Below are positions 62,846-64,000 of a stretch of 64,000 bases of DNA, piece by piece. A program made the position numbers and the translations under genes. The first letter of the stretch is position 1, and every line of letters starts with the position of its first letter. The notes below the pieces were generated by a model that was not told the DNA's origin, did not search any database, and was given only the letters and a program-made list of their open reading frames with translations. Source of the DNA: Thalassotalea insulae (GTDB taxonomy: Bacteria > Pseudomonadota > Gammaproteobacteria > Enterobacterales > Alteromonadaceae); the NCBI RefSeq assembly GCF_030161395.1, contig NZ_BSST01000001.1:2728001-2792000 (forward strand). The letters are read 5' to 3'.

Positions 62846-64000
62846 ATGGAAATGACAGTGACGAGCGAGAAGCGAAGTAGTAGCGCAATCCCAATGGCGA
62901 TTGTTGCGACACTCTTTTTTATATTAGGGTTCGCGACCTGGTTGAACGGTTCTTTAATGCCATATTTAAAACAAATATTGCAGTTAACGCCGTTTCAGGC
63001 GTCATTGATCTTGTTTTCATTTTATATTGCAGTGACTTTTACTGCATTGCCGTCGGCGGCGGTGATCAGAAAAGTCGGCTACAAAAAAGGTATGGCGTTA
63101 GGGATGGCGACTATGATGGTGGCAGGGCTATTATTTATTCCTGCCGCGAAATCTCAAATCTTTATTTTATTTTTATTGGCGCAATTAGTGATGGGCATCG
63201 GCCAAACTTTGCTACAAACAGCGGTTAACCCTTATGTCGTGCGTTTAGGTCCTGAAGAGTCGGCAGCAGCACGTATCAGTATTATGGGAATACTAAATAA
63301 AGGGGCTGGTGTGATTGCACCTATGGTCTTTACCGCATTAATTTTAAGTAACTTCACCCACCTAGTCGGTAAGGAATTGACGCCGATAGAAGTTGATGAA
63401 ATGGCAAATGGCCTGATTTTCCCATATTTAGGTATGGCTGTGTTTATTGGGTTACTGGCATTTGCGGTACTGAAATCACCTTTACCTGAATTGGAAAATG
63501 CGGACGATGATAGTAATAGCAATGGTAAAGAGCAGATTAAACAAGCATTAGCTCACCCAAACTTAGCGTTAGGAGTCATTGCGATTTTTGTATACGTTGC
63601 GGTGGAGGTGATTGCTGGAGATACCATAGGTACTTTCGCATTATCCCTTGGTGTTGAAAATTATAGTGTTATGACTTCCTACACTATGATTTGTATGGTG
63701 ATAGGTTATATTTTGGGGATTGTTTTAATTCCTCGTTATGTTTCTCAGGCTAAGGCATTGACCGTCTCTGCCATCCTTGGCGTATTGTTATCGCTTGGTG
63801 TCTTATTAGGCAGTAATGAGTCATATGCGATTGCTAATGCTGTGCTGGTGCCTTTTGGTGGCGCACAATTGCCTGATACGCTATTAATGATCGCCTTTTT
63901 AGGACTGGCTAATGCCATTGTCTGGCCGGCAGTTTTCCCGTTAGCGCTATCAGGGATGGGGAAATTAACCAGTACAGGCTCAGCACTGTTAGTAATGGGA
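62846..64000 (+). CDS. nagP: MFS sugar permease NagP, partial (runs off the window)
   Basis: N-terminal 385 residues of a major facilitator superfamily permease related to FucP/GluP. It starts MEMTVTSEKRSSSAIPMA and shows repeated membrane helices (IVATLFFILGFATWLNGSLM, FLLAQLVMGIGQTLLQTAVN). The reading frame stays open to the last base, so the C terminus lies outside. GAGGAAATT before ATG is a good ribosome site. As last gene of nagK-nagB-nagA-nagP it should import GlcNAc across the inner membrane, the role of NagP in Shewanella. Confidence 0.88.
   Translation, partial: MEMTVTSEKRSSSAIPMAIVATLFFILGFATWLNGSLMPYLKQILQLTPFQASLILFSFYIAVTFTALPSAAVIRKVGYKKGMALGMATMMVAGLLFIPAAKSQIFILFLLAQLVMGIGQTLLQTAVNPYVVRLGPEESAAARISIMGILNKGAGVIAPMVFTALILSNFTHLVGKELTPIEVDEMANGLIFPYLGMAVFIGLLAFAVLKSPLPELENADDDSNSNGKEQIKQALAHPNLALGVIAIFVYVAVEVIAGDTIGTFALSLGVENYSVMTSYTMICMVIGYILGIVLIPRYVSQAKALTVSAILGVLLSLGVLLGSNESYAIANAVLVPFGGAQLPDTLLMIAFLGLANAIVWPAVFPLALSGMGKLTSTGSALLVMG

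Noticed and set aside
63232..63522. 96-codon frame on - near the right edge
   Set aside because: Antisense to nagP, whose own frame is open to the end of the window and has clear membrane helices.

Overview
The window reads as chromosomal DNA of a marine gammaproteobacterium of the Alteromonadales, most likely Colwelliaceae (Thalassotalea/Colwellia-like). This is inferred from the AT-rich sequence, the gene order, the large TonB-dependent receptor, the LacI-type NagR regulon and dispersed intergenic repeats. No database search was possible. I saw no rRNA, tRNA, CRISPR array, prophage or insertion sequence.

Layout. 1-5.7 kb: an HDOD signalling protein, glnK-amtB for ammonium, a Dyp-type peroxidase, a secreted coiled-coil protein and a very small M9-type secreted peptidase. 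6-9.4 kb: divergent argR and mdh, then two orphan periplasmic solute-binding-like proteins. 9.4-12.8 kb: ispB divergent from rplU-rpmA, then obgE, with a repeat-rich gap before obgE. 12.9-33 kb: the conserved folA ... apaH-apaG-rsmA-pdxA-surA-lptD // djlA ... rluA-rapA neighbourhood known from enterics, opened by a radical SAM gene, an M6 protease, a chemotaxis receptor, amgK-murU and a DUF3530 gene. 33-45.5 kb: housekeeping and accessory genes (2OG-Fe(II) oxygenase, lipoprotein, GAF-GAF-GGDEF-EAL protein, dbpA, mscS-like channel, transglutaminase-like protein, acyl-CoA dehydrogenase with a PsrA-like operator, GST, plsC-rraB and an unlisted 53-aa membrane protein).

45.5-64 kb is the most interesting part: an N-acetylglucosamine (GlcNAc)/chitin-oligosaccharide locus. 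A LacI-family regulator (NagR) precedes pgi, a TonB-dependent receptor, three flavin-dependent 'tryptophan halogenase'-family genes, a lipoprotein beta-hexosaminidase, and nagK-nagB(II)-nagA-nagP. Five near-identical palindromes with core TGACARCGCTGTCA (one with AGACAGCGCTGTCT) lie before pgi, before the receptor (two), between halogenase 3 and hexosaminidase, and before nagK. They define the regulon from sequence alone.

Inferred pathway: oligosaccharide uptake by the receptor, trimming by the hexosaminidase, inner-membrane import by NagP, phosphorylation by NagK, deacetylation by NagA, and deamination/isomerisation by NagB-II to fructose-6-P. Regulon-controlled Pgi would then feed glucose-6-P, probably into an Entner-Doudoroff route. 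The three halogenase paralogues keep the catalytic Lys, Glu and WxWxIP signatures. They have no known step in this pathway and are the best candidate for undescribed biology here.
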